The position numbers and the translations under genes are program-made. The notes beneath the pieces were generated by a model, which was given only the letters and a program-made list of their open reading frames with translations, did no database searches and had not been told where the DNA came from. Positions 7,889 to 15,080 of a DNA stretch of 47,390 nucleotides are shown here, in pieces (within the stretch, counting starts at the first letter, position 1; each line of letters begins with the position of its first letter). Source of the stretch: an uncultured Eubacteriales bacterium. GTDB lineage: Bacteria > Bacillota > Clostridia > Oscillospirales > Acutalibacteraceae. The stretch is from NCBI GenBank assembly GCA_900317085.1, contig ONFJ01000004.1, positions 1-47,390 on the forward strand, read 5' to 3'.

Positions 7889-9031
7889 TTAGGCAGAAGC
7901 CAAATGCCGTTCGGAATAGATCCGAAGGCCTTCTCGATATATATTGTTGGCTGCGTTGATATCTCTATTGTGGATGGCATGGCAATTAGGGCATTCCCAG
8001 TAATGAACAGATAGTTTTTTGACTCCTGGGTTTTTCAAACCGCAAAGCGAGCAGATCTGACTACTTGGATAGTATTTATCCACTTTGATCATTTCTTTGC
8101 CACGGTCATCAAGTTTGTATTCGAGCATTTCCAAGAACATCCCATATCCGTTATCCATGGTCTGCATACCGATATGGAACTTCTTGTTTGAGATGTTACG
8201 CAGGTTTAGTGTTTCCACACAAACAACGTCGTACTTTTCTGCCAACGCAAGAGATTCTTTGTGCAGATAGTCTTTTCTCTGGTTGGCGATATGCCGATAT
8301 TGCTTGGCAAGACGGCGACGTTGCTTTTCATAGTTTTTACTTCCGGGCTTCTTTCGAGAGAGTTTTTTATGCTCATTAGCAACCCTTTTCAATGATTTCT
8401 GTAAGTGCTTAGGACTTCCGCATACTATCCCGGACATGGAAACATATAAGCCATCTGACTTGTAATCCAACCCGGTCGCATTAGGTTTTTTGTCCGATAG
8501 GCAAGAGGGAGCTGTGCGGTTGTGCTCTAACAGAATAGAGCAATAGTACTCTCCGGAAGATACCTGAGAAATCGTTGCTCCTTTGATCTTCCATCCTTCT
8601 GGAATGGGGCGATGTATCTTTGCTTTGACTGCTTTGAGTTTCGGCAGTTTGATTGCGTTATTGAGGATAGCGATATTCTCATTGGAGTAGTTGGTGGTAT
8701 ACGTTTTTGCGCAGGTACGTTTACATTTGAATTTCGGATATCTGGCCCGATGATCGAAGAAATTACGGAATGCAGAATCCAGATTCCAAATGCTATTGGT
8801 CAGAGCAAATTTATCGACCTCCTTTAAAAATACATACTCTTTTTTCAATACTTGATTGCAGTAATTATTCGCTTTGAACTTGGCGAGATACTTCTCACCT
8901 TGCTCATATCGTTCATTCTGAAGTGCCAGCATTTGGTTGTAAACAAAGCGGCAACAGCCAAATGTCCGTTCAATCTGTTCGCCCTGTTTAGCATTAGGAT
9001 AGATACGGTATTTATATGCTTTGTTGGGCAT
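7889..9031 (-). CDS. tnpB: TnpB: RNA-guided nuclease of an IS200/IS605-type element
   Basis: A 380-residue OrfB/TnpB protein, the transposon-encoded relative of Cas12 that cuts DNA under the direction of an omega RNA. It has the N-terminal helix-turn-helix-like region (KYRIYPNAKQGEQIERTFG). The RuvC triad appears intact: Asp189 in GLDYKS, Glu273 in CVETLNL and Asp357 in HNRDINAANN. A zinc ribbon CSLCG...CPNC (about 327-350) sits before the last Asp. The length is normal and no frameshift is seen, so it should be functional. The ATG at 9031 was preferred to one at 9055 because GGAGGTGAC precedes it, and because the longer form would start inside the operator at 9050-9061. Confidence 0.92.
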   Translation of the reverse strand: MPNKAYKYRIYPNAKQGEQIERTFGCCRFVYNQMLALQNERYEQGEKYLAKFKANNYCNQVLKKEYVFLKEVDKFALTNSIWNLDSAFRNFFDHRARYPKFKCKRTCAKTYTTNYSNENIAILNNAIKLPKLKAVKAKIHRPIPEGWKIKGATISQVSSGEYYCSILLEHNRTAPSCLSDKKPNATGLDYKSDGLYVSMSGIVCGSPKHLQKSLKRVANEHKKLSRKKPGSKNYEKQRRRLAKQYRHIANQRKDYLHKESLALAEKYDVVCVETLNLRNISNKKFHIGMQTMDNGYGMFLEMLEYKLDDRGKEMIKVDKYYPSSQICSLCGLKNPGVKKLSVHYWECPNCHAIHNRDINAANNIYREGLRIYSERHLASA

Positions 9032-9049
9032 GCTGTCACCTCCAAAATA

Positions 9050-9061
9050 GAACATTTGTTC
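9050..9061. promoter_or_regulatory. DinR/LexA-type SOS box at the tnpB transcription start
   Basis: GAACATTTGTTC (GAACAAATGTTC on the minus strand) fits the Gram-positive SOS consensus GAACRNRYGTTC at every position. It is identical to the 12 bases in the polymerase promoter at 11175-11186. It covers the predicted start point of tnpB transcription, where a bound repressor would block RNA polymerase. Confidence 0.7.
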
Positions 9062-9067
9062 AGTAAC

Positions 9068-9096
9068 ATTATAGCATACTTTCCTACTTTTGTCAT
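9068..9096 (-). promoter_or_regulatory. Promoter of tnpB
   Basis: On the minus strand ATGACA and TATAAT are separated by 17 bases, with TGC before the -10. Transcription would start near 9061, inside the SOS box. Confidence 0.75.
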
Positions 9097-9455
9097 GTGC
9101 TTTTAGTGGAAGCTTAAGAAAGGCGGTTGACTCTTAGTAACTGTTGTTGGGGGTCATTCTTTGCACAAAATGGTGATTAGGTATGTGCTAGTGTTTTTTC
9201 AAATTGATAATGATATTTCAAAGACCCCGTTGAAACATAGGGATAACGTGTATTTGGTAAAGCTGTTTTGGAGAAACACATTAAAGGGCAATCCGATTTC
9301 TTACCCTTATACGGCTACGTACCCAGGTAATTTCCCGGAAATAGGGGATGAGATTCGGAAAGGAAATTTGTTCAAATAATATTACAAGCGACAATATCAG
9401 CTTCAAGATTTCAAAAGTCTTGGGGCTGACTTTATATCAAACTGTAGTTTTGTAT
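9097..9455. other. AT-rich stretch with no supported gene
   Basis: About 360 bases whose composition matches the IS rather than the flanks. One 70-codon open frame (ATG 9170 to 9379, plus strand) has no ribosome binding site and no family resemblance; it could be a remnant of a foreign gene. The left end of the tnpB element must lie somewhere in or just before this stretch. No clear inverted repeats or second transposase were seen. Confidence 0.5.
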
Positions 9456-9489
9456 GATAAAGCCCTCACACATCGATGTGAGGGCTGTT
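9456..9489 (-). terminator. Terminator of the polymerase-YolD operon, overlapping the last codons
   Basis: Arms AGCCCTCACA and TGTGAGGGCT (9461-9486) with a CATCGA centre form a strong hairpin, followed on the minus strand by TTTAT. The last six codons and the TGA of the YolD-like gene lie inside the stem. Confidence 0.75.
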
Positions 9490-9831
9490 TACACTTTCTA
9501 TTGCATACAGGTCCGCGAAGGGGATGGGGGTCTTCACCACCGTGAGGGTGCGGTCCACGAGGTCGATCTTGGAAACCATGCCGGTCCGGCGGAGGTAGGT
9601 GCCTCCCCGGGCCGTTTTGACGTAGTAGACGACTTCGACCATGTCCCCGGGCTGCACGGCGCGAAGGCGGCGGTCCAGTTCCTCGGCGGCGTCTTCGCAG
9701 AATTCGACCTTCGGGACCGGGCGGAACTCGGCGAGGGCGATCTCCTCTTCGAAGCCTTTGAGGGCCGCGAAGGGCATGAACTGCTTCGCCCGCTGGGTCC
9801 GGTCCATTTTGTTCTTTGGCTTTTTTCCCAT
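9466..9831 (-). CDS. YolD-like protein, partner of the Y-family polymerase
   Basis: A 121-residue protein. The N-terminal RAKQFMPFAALKGFEEE resembles the RAxQFAPFAAL segment of YolD-like proteins, which in Firmicutes sit beside UvrX/ImuB-type polymerases and are thought to assist translesion synthesis. The rest is a small beta-rich domain (DMVEVVYY, GMVSKIDLVDRTLTVV). It starts two bases after the polymerase stop; the ribosome binding site GGAGGT lies inside the polymerase gene with long spacing, so coupling is likely. The gene should be SOS-induced with the polymerase. The family call is from this local resemblance and context, hence moderate. Confidence 0.6.
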   Translation of the reverse strand: MGKKPKNKMDRTQRAKQFMPFAALKGFEEEIALAEFRPVPKVEFCEDAAEELDRRLRAVQPGDMVEVVYYVKTARGGTYLRRTGMVSKIDLVDRTLTVVKTPIPFADLYAIESVNSPHIDV

Positions 9832-9833
9832 GG

Positions 9834-11147
9834 TTACGCCCGGTGACCTCCGATCTGGGCGTTGCGCTCGAGGGTGCGGGCCCCGTCGATGAGGTCCATG
9901 CCCTGGAAGATGGCGTTTTTCCCGTACTTGTTCTTGATGTACAGGACGGCCCGCTGCCGGGCGCGCTCCCGTTCCAGCTCGGCGGGGTCGTCGAAGAAGC
10001 TGTACTGGACGCAGACTTCCTCCCGGACCCGGTTCATGGCGAGTCCGATACGCCGCAGGGGCTTGTCGTAGAGCGCGATGGCGTCGTACAGCGCTTCGAT
10101 GGACTCCCGGACCGCGCTCGCCGAGTTCGTGCCGCCGGTGCGGCCGAGCACCCGGGTGCCCCGGACCCAGTCTCCGCCGGAGGCCTTCGAGTAGCCGAGG
10201 GTCATGGTCACGGAGTCGGCCACGAGGTCCTGCCCGAGCAGGTCCAGCGCGAGGTCTTCGCCCATCTCCTTGACGAGAAGCAGACCGCCTTCCCGGTCGT
10301 AGTCCCAGGGCAGGACCTGACCGCTCGAGAGCGAGTGGCCCACCGGGCGGAACGCCTTGATGTCCGCGATGGTGACGGGCTCCCGTCCCCAGGCGTGGTC
10401 AATGAGCAGTTCCGCGTCGATGCCGAAGACCCGGTACAGAAGGTCCTCCGGCGTGTGCGCGATGTCCCGCATGGTGTAGATGCCGTAGTTCGCGAGCCTG
10501 CGCACGGTCCCGCCGCCGATGCTCCAGAAGTCGGTGAGGGGGAGGTGGTCCCAGAGGAGCCGTCGGTACCGCGCCTCGTTCAGGGCGCCGACGAAGTCCG
10601 GGGATTTTTTGGCCATGATGTCCAGCGCGATCTTGCACAGGTACAGGTTCGTCCCGATGCCGCAGGTGGCCCGGATGCCGGTCGTGTCGTAGATGTCCTG
10701 CATGATGCGCAGCCCCAGTTCTTTCGCGTTCATGTGGTACATGTTCAGATAGTGGGTGACGTCGAGGAACGCCTCGTCCACCGAGTACACATGGATGTCC
10801 TCTTTGGCGATGTACTTGAGGTACACCCCATAGATGCGCGCCGAGTACTCGAGGTACAGGTGCATGCGGGGGACCGCGGTGATGTAGTCAATGTTTTTCG
10901 GGATCTCGAAGACCCGGCACCGGTTCTTGATGCCCAGCGCCTTCATGGCCGGGGTGATGGCGAGACAGATGGTCTTGTCCGTCCGCTCCGGGTCGGCGAC
11001 GGCGAGGAGCGTGGTCATGGGGTCCAGCCCCCGTTCCACGCACTCGACCGACGCGTAAAACGACTTGAGGTCGATGCATAAATAGAATGTGTTTGTGTGG
11101 TTCGTAACGGTCGCCTCCAGCAAATACGAATTACCCATTTCGCCCAT
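9834..11147 (-). CDS. Y-family (UmuC/UvrX-type) translesion DNA polymerase
   Basis: An error-prone polymerase of up to 437 residues that copies past damaged bases. The palm begins CIDLKSFYASVE with the first catalytic Asp and the steric-gate region. YSVDEAFLD carries the Asp-Glu pair of the second motif. The helix-hairpin-helix thumb region (DFWSIGGGTVRRLANYGI) and a little-finger domain follow. No C-terminal beta-clamp motif was identified with confidence. The start is uncertain: ATG 11147 lies only about 11 bases after the predicted transcript start and has no ribosome binding site, while a GGAGG lies further in, before an ACG codon near CIDLKS. A YolD-like gene follows, as is usual for the UvrX/ImuB type. 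Confidence 0.88.
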   Translation of the reverse strand: MGEMGNSYLLEATVTNHTNTFYLCIDLKSFYASVECVERGLDPMTTLLAVADPERTDKTICLAITPAMKALGIKNRCRVFEIPKNIDYITAVPRMHLYLEYSARIYGVYLKYIAKEDIHVYSVDEAFLDVTHYLNMYHMNAKELGLRIMQDIYDTTGIRATCGIGTNLYLCKIALDIMAKKSPDFVGALNEARYRRLLWDHLPLTDFWSIGGGTVRRLANYGIYTMRDIAHTPEDLLYRVFGIDAELLIDHAWGREPVTIADIKAFRPVGHSLSSGQVLPWDYDREGGLLLVKEMGEDLALDLLGQDLVADSVTMTLGYSKASGGDWVRGTRVLGRTGGTNSASAVRESIEALYDAIALYDKPLRRIGLAMNRVREEVCVQYSFFDDPAELERERARQRAVLYIKNKYGKNAIFQGMDLIDGARTLERNAQIGGHRA

Positions 11148-11164
11148 TTGCCGTTTGCGTCTCT

Positions 11165-11194
11165 ATTCTAATGCGAACATTTGTTCTGCGTCAA
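11165..11194 (-). promoter_or_regulatory. Promoter of the polymerase-YolD operon
   Basis: On the minus strand TTGACG and TAGAAT are separated by 18 bases, and the SOS box fills the spacer. A repressor bound there would cover both elements. Confidence 0.8.
11175..11186. promoter_or_regulatory. DinR/LexA-type SOS box in the polymerase promoter
   Basis: GAACATTTGTTC matches the Gram-positive SOS consensus and lies exactly between the -35 and the -10 of the polymerase promoter, the classic place for LexA repression. The lexA gene itself is not in the window. Confidence 0.82.
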
Positions 11195-11235
11195 GGCGTT
11201 TTTTCGGACTTTGCTCAGAAAATCGCCATCTCCAT

Positions 11236-11264
11236 TTGACGGGGAGCGCGGTTTCTCATACAAT
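11236..11264 (+). promoter_or_regulatory. Promoter of the ThiE-like gene
   Basis: TTGACG and TACAAT are separated by 17 bases. The gene starts 35 bases downstream. It probably also drives the amidase and epimerase genes. Confidence 0.7.
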
Positions 11265-11298
11265 GAAAACAGAAGAAAACAACACGAGGAGGTCCCCT

Positions 11299-11877
11299 AT
11301 GCAAAACCTTCAGAATGTCATATGTATCACCGACCGCCACCTCTGCCACCGTCCCTTCCAGGACCAGATGCGCATCGTCGCGGCCATGAAACCGAAAGCC
11401 GTCATCCTGCGGGAAAAAGACGTCATGGAAGACACGTACCGCATCCTCGTCGAGCGCATTTTGCCGGTCTGTGAGGAGCAGGGCGTCCCGATGATCGTCC
11501 ACACGTTCTATAACGTTGCCCTCGAGATGGGCATCAAACGGGTGCAGATCCCGCTTTCGCAGCTGAGAGACGTGCCGGAGGAGACCCGGAAGCAGTTCGA
11601 AGTCCTCGGCACGACGGTCCACTCCGTGGAGGACGCAAAGGAAGCGGTCTCCCTCGGGGCGACCTACCTCACCGCGAGTCTCGCCTCCGGCGGAGCCCAT
11701 GAGTACGGCACGCAGAACAAACTCCTCGATTTCCTTGAGGAGGTCAGCAGCGCCGTCGATGTCCCGGTCTACGCGCTGGGCGGCGCGTCCCGCGAGCAGC
11801 TCGACGACTGCCTTGCCAGAGGCGCTGCCGGCATCTGCATGATGTCCCGCCTCATGACCATCGACGCCGGCGAGTAA
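11299..11877 (+). CDS. ThiE/TenI-like thiamine phosphate synthase family protein
   Basis: A 192-residue TIM-barrel protein. The opening strand CITDRHL and the phosphate-binding end with LGGAS and an ICMMSRL strand match the ThiE/TenI fold. ThiE joins the pyrimidine and thiazole halves of thiamine; TenI-type relatives act as thiazole tautomerases or have unknown roles. No other thi gene lies nearby, and the classic ThiE segment GPxFxTxTK is replaced by a section reading TASLASGG, so true synthase activity is not certain. The start follows GAGGAGG at five bases. The stop TAA is part of the recurring sequence TAAATCGCC. Confidence 0.7.
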   Translation: MQNLQNVICITDRHLCHRPFQDQMRIVAAMKPKAVILREKDVMEDTYRILVERILPVCEEQGVPMIVHTFYNVALEMGIKRVQIPLSQLRDVPEETRKQFEVLGTTVHSVEDAKEAVSLGATYLTASLASGGAHEYGTQNKLLDFLEEVSSAVDVPVYALGGASREQLDDCLARGAAGICMMSRLMTIDAGE

Positions 11878-11895
11878 ATCGCCACAGAGAATGAA

Positions 11896-13290
11896 ATGAA
11901 AACGACGTTACAACGCATGAAAGGGGCAGGCACTTCCGTCCTGCTCCTCTGTTTTTTGATGACGATGCTCTTCAGCGGCTGCAACGCTCTTTCCAAAGGC
12001 GCGCAGGGTGCATGGGGAATGGTGCAGGTCACAAAGTACTACACCTACGGCACATTCTTTCAGCTGGAGGGCACTGCCACGTACCCGGACGGGAGCGACG
12101 AACGACCGGAAGAGATCGAGACGGTCTCTCTGGTCCTGCGTTCCGGGACCGGGGAAGAGGACGAAGTATACCGGTCGGAGATCCCGTTCTCGGTAGACAA
12201 AAAGACCGGGACCCTGACGTTCTGGTCCTCCGACAAACTCGATGAGGGGCTCTGCCTCGACACTCTGCCGAAAGGCGATTATGTCGCGCTCCTCGAAACG
12301 GTTTATGACACCGGTGACATCCACCTGTGGGGTCTGAAGGACGGTACTGGGAGGAAGGGAAAAGACCCGGAAGCCCCGATTGATTACTACACACTACCCT
12401 ACCGACATGGCCGCCGCCATGTGACGACGGAGTTTCAGTCATTCGGAGACCTCATGACGCTCGTGTTCCATATCAAGCGGTCCCGACTGCCCTCCGACAT
12501 CTACGACATCGTCGTCGACCCGGGCCACGGGGGCAAGGACCCCGGCGCCCAGAGCGGCGGGTACAGGGAATCTGACGTGGTCCTCGATATCGGGAAGAAA
12601 CTTGCCGATGTCCTGGAGAGCGCCGGGTACAAAGTCCTCCTGACCCGGGACGGCACCGAGGACCCGAACGTGAACATGGCCTACACCGAGTACGACAAGG
12701 ACGGACGGGTGAATCTCACCTGCGGTTCCCGGGCCAAACTGGCCCTCAGCCTGCACCTCAACTACAACGCCCACTCGAACCAGAACGGCGTGCAGATCTA
12801 CCGGGCGAACAAAGCCGGGAACGACTACGCGAAGGCCCTCGCCGACGCGCTGGTGGACGCCACGGCCCTGGAGTATTCCACGATGGGCGGCCGGTCGACA
12901 CAGGGCGTCTACGTGAAGACCTTCACGAACGGGGACATCCGGGAGGCGCAGAGCAAGGCCCGGAAGAAAGGCTACACGTTCTACAACATCTCGACTTCCA
13001 CCGACTACTACTTCATGGTCCGCGAGTATGGCTGCATCGCCACCGGCGCCTACGTCGACGGCCGCAACCCGGACTACGGGACAAACGAATACCGGAATTA
13101 CCATCAGGGGGTCGAGAGCTGCCTCTGCGAACTCGGCTTCCTGTCCAAGGAGCACGACCGCCAGGTCCTGCTGAACGATCAGCGGGGCATCGCGAGAGCG
13201 CTGACCCGCGCGGTGGATGATTACATCGCCGCACTGCATGAGAACCAGGGTCCCCAGACGGCGGACCTGCTTGCCAAGGAGACTTTATGA
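11896..13290 (+). CDS. Lipoprotein N-acetylmuramoyl-L-alanine amidase (Amidase_3)
   Basis: A 464-residue cell-wall hydrolase that cuts the bond between muramic acid and the stem peptide. An N-terminal signal with a lipobox-like LFSGC (Cys29) suggests membrane anchoring outside the cell. Residues 30-200 form a beta-rich domain of unknown type. The zinc amidase domain runs from about 204: DPGHGG (first His), YRESDV (Glu), LSLHLN (second His) and CELGFLS (catalytic Glu) are all present. A long insertion containing a Tyr-rich NISTSTDYYF section lies between the last two motifs. The ribosome binding site is weak, so a start slightly downstream (Met8) is possible. It overlaps the next gene by four bases. 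Confidence 0.85.
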   Translation: MKTTLQRMKGAGTSVLLLCFLMTMLFSGCNALSKGAQGAWGMVQVTKYYTYGTFFQLEGTATYPDGSDERPEEIETVSLVLRSGTGEEDEVYRSEIPFSVDKKTGTLTFWSSDKLDEGLCLDTLPKGDYVALLETVYDTGDIHLWGLKDGTGRKGKDPEAPIDYYTLPYRHGRRHVTTEFQSFGDLMTLVFHIKRSRLPSDIYDIVVDPGHGGKDPGAQSGGYRESDVVLDIGKKLADVLESAGYKVLLTRDGTEDPNVNMAYTEYDKDGRVNLTCGSRAKLALSLHLNYNAHSNQNGVQIYRANKAGNDYAKALADALVDATALEYSTMGGRSTQGVYVKTFTNGDIREAQSKARKKGYTFYNISTSTDYYFMVREYGCIATGAYVDGRNPDYGTNEYRNYHQGVESCLCELGFLSKEHDRQVLLNDQRGIARALTRAVDDYIAALHENQGPQTADLLAKETL

Positions 13291-14366
13291 GAGTAACGAC
13301 CAGAACCTTCCCGGACCCCCAGGGCCTCTGCCCGGTGCCGGTGACCGAATACACCCTGCAGAACGACCATGGCGTCTCGGTGTCGTGCATCAACTACGGC
13401 GCCATCATCACGGACGTGCGGATGCCGGACCGGAACGGCAACGTCGAGAGTATTGTCCTGCGGTTCCCGGACCTTACGGGGTACATCGCCCACGGGAGCC
13501 TGTACCTCGGTGCCATCGTCGGACGGACCGCGGGGCGCATCGACAACGCTTCTTTCGAGTTGAACGGGGCGATGTACGACCTGCCGAAAAACGATGGCGA
13601 AAACGACCTGCACGGGAACGGGGAGTTCTCCACCGCGTTGTGGGAGGCCGAGGTCTTCGACATGGTGGACCCGAACGTCTGCGACCACCGCCAGAAAGTG
13701 TCCGTGACCTTCTTCTACACGAGCCCCGCCGGCGCGAACGGCTTCCCCGGCGAAGTTCATGTTGAGGTCACATACGTCCTCAATAATAACAGTCAGTTTG
13801 AGATCGAGTACCGCGCGACGACGACGGAAGACACGCTGTTCGACCCGACGAACCACACGTATTTCAACCTGAGTGGCGGCCTGAAACGGGACATCCTGTC
13901 CCAGGTGCTCATCGCCGACGTGGACCGGTTCGTGGAACTGCGGGACGACCTCATCCCGACCGGCAACATCCTGCCGGTGGATGGGACTGCCTTCGACTTC
14001 CGCCTGGGCGAACCGTTCTCTCAGGGACGCGCGTCGGAGCACCCGCAGAACGTCATGGTGGGACACGGCTACGACCACCCCTTCCTGTTCCGGGACGACG
14101 GCAACCATTCCCTCCGCATGACGGACGCCGTTTCCGGCCGGGTCCTGACTCTGACGACCGACGCGCCGGCCTTCGTGATGTACACCTGCAACACGGCGGA
14201 CGGAAGCATCGAACTGGCGGACGGGCCCCTCGTGTCCTTCGCCGGAGCCGCCCTCGAAGCGCAGGGCTGGCCGGATGCCATCCACCTGCCGGGAGCACCC
14301 GCTCCGGTCCTGAAACAGGGGAAGACGTTCCGGCGGAAAACGGTCTGGTCTTTCGACCTCGTGTGA
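13287..14366 (+). CDS. galM: Aldose 1-epimerase (galactose mutarotase)
   Basis: A 359-residue enzyme that interconverts alpha and beta forms of hexoses. It has the family landmarks: the opening NYGAIITDVRMPD, the GRTAGRI segment, HGNGEFSTALW, NHTYFNLSG with the catalytic His, a downstream GHGYDHPF and a C-terminal section with the acidic base. Length is typical. Its ATGA overlap with the amidase stop indicates coupling, though no metabolic link between the two is evident. No sugar-transport or galactose genes lie nearby. Confidence 0.88.
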   Translation: MRVTTRTFPDPQGLCPVPVTEYTLQNDHGVSVSCINYGAIITDVRMPDRNGNVESIVLRFPDLTGYIAHGSLYLGAIVGRTAGRIDNASFELNGAMYDLPKNDGENDLHGNGEFSTALWEAEVFDMVDPNVCDHRQKVSVTFFYTSPAGANGFPGEVHVEVTYVLNNNSQFEIEYRATTTEDTLFDPTNHTYFNLSGGLKRDILSQVLIADVDRFVELRDDLIPTGNILPVDGTAFDFRLGEPFSQGRASEHPQNVMVGHGYDHPFLFRDDGNHSLRMTDAVSGRVLTLTTDAPAFVMYTCNTADGSIELADGPLVSFAGAALEAQGWPDAIHLPGAPAPVLKQGKTFRRKTVWSFDLV

Positions 14367-14367
14367 C

Positions 14368-14397
14368 TTGACGAAACCCCGCATGGTCTTATATAAT
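14368..14397 (+). promoter_or_regulatory. Promoter of tRNA-Gly
   Basis: TTGACG and TATAAT are separated by 18 bases. The -35 begins two bases after the galM stop. Confidence 0.82.
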
Positions 14398-14409
14398 ATA
14401 TAGCGTTAT

Positions 14410-14483
14410 GCGGGTATAATTTATCGGTAGAATGTGACCTTCCCAAGGTCAATAGGTGGGTTCGACTCCCATTACCCGCTCCA
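14410..14483 (+). tRNA. tRNA-Gly (anticodon CCC)
   Basis: A 74-base tRNA. The acceptor stem GCGGGTA pairs with TACCCGC, then U and an encoded CCA. The anticodon stem TGACC/GGTCA encloses loop TTCCCAA, and the T arm has GGTTCGACTCC. It reads GGG. A run of seven T follows one base after the CCA and may end transcription. Confidence 0.93.
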
Positions 14484-14527
14484 TTTTTTTACCCTTTTTC
14501 AGTGAAACGAAAGAAGGAGGTTTGAAC

Positions 14528-14947
14528 ATGAAATTGCAGGAATCCGGCGAGATGTACCTCAAGACCATCTTGCGTCTTTCTCTCCAGCAGTCCACCGTTC
14601 ATTCCATTGACATCAGCGAATTCATGGGGTTCTCGAAACCCAGTGTCAGCCGGGCCGTCTCCATCCTGAGAGAGTCCGGGTACATCACGTTCCATGAAGA
14701 CAAGTCCATCACCCTGACCGAGACCGGCCGGGAGATCGCCACACGTCTCTACGAGCGTCAGGTCGTCCTGTCCCACATGCTCATGAAGATGGGCGTCGAC
14801 GAGGACACCGCCTATGAAGATGCCTGCCGCATGGAACACATCATCTCCGATGAGAGCTTCGAGGTCATCAAGAATTACCTCAACATCGCCGATGAAGACA
14901 TCGTTCTCTCCGCCGACCCGAAGACCGGGCTCCTGAGAGTCATTTAA
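14528..14947 (+). CDS. DtxR/MntR-family metal-dependent transcriptional regulator
   Basis: A 139-residue repressor that binds DNA when loaded with manganese or iron. The winged helix-turn-helix spans about residues 5-65 (GEMYLKTILRL, ISEFMGFSKPSVSRAVSILRESGYI). The metal-binding and dimer helices follow, with the typical His/Glu/Cys positions in HMLMKMGVDEDTA and ACRMEHIISDESF. There is no C-terminal SH3-like domain, so it is MntR-sized rather than DtxR-sized. The ATG at 14528 follows AAGGAGG. No metal transporter is adjacent, so its targets lie elsewhere. It ends in its own terminator. Confidence 0.88.
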   Translation: MKLQESGEMYLKTILRLSLQQSTVHSIDISEFMGFSKPSVSRAVSILRESGYITFHEDKSITLTETGREIATRLYERQVVLSHMLMKMGVDEDTAYEDACRMEHIISDESFEVIKNYLNIADEDIVLSADPKTGLLRVI

Positions 14948-14966
14948 GTAAAGACAATCGAACATA

Positions 14967-14996
14967 GCGCATTGCTCCTGCAATGCGCTTCTTTTA
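14967..14996 (+). terminator. Terminator of the DtxR/MntR-family gene
   Basis: Arms GCGCATTGC and GCAATGCGC with a TCCT loop are followed by TTCTTTTAT. The next promoter begins immediately after it. Confidence 0.85.
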
Positions 14997-15025
14997 TTGA
15001 AGGGAACTGTTTTTTCGTTTATAAT
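14997..15025 (+). promoter_or_regulatory. Promoter of the two-component operon
   Basis: TTGAAG and TATAAT are separated by 17 bases, about 55 bases before the response regulator start. Confidence 0.72.
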
Positions 15026-15080
15026 TGGGCTTAAGGATATTTTAATGCAGGTCTCAGACCTGAAATGGGAGATACACATT

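Larger units (their letters stand above)
7732..9100 (-). mobile_element. IS200/IS605-superfamily element carrying tnpB only (IS1341-like)
   Basis: The element consists of tnpB, its promoter and the structured right end. There is no tnpA (Y1 transposase) gene on either side, so it cannot move by itself and would need TnpA from elsewhere. The stretch is clearly richer in A+T than its neighbours, a sign of foreign origin. The right boundary is placed at the GTTCAC end (7732). The left boundary is uncertain; it is drawn just beyond the tnpB promoter, but it could lie anywhere up to about 9300. Confidence 0.6.

Noticed and set aside
9050..9061. Reading GAACATTTGTTC as the left-end hairpin of the IS
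   Set aside because: The stem would be only four bases, and the same 12 bases occur in the polymerase promoter, which favours an SOS operator. It cannot be fully excluded.
9170..9379. A 70-codon open frame in the AT-rich stretch
   Set aside because: No ribosome binding site, no recognised family, and it lies in foreign-looking DNA; kept only as a possible remnant.
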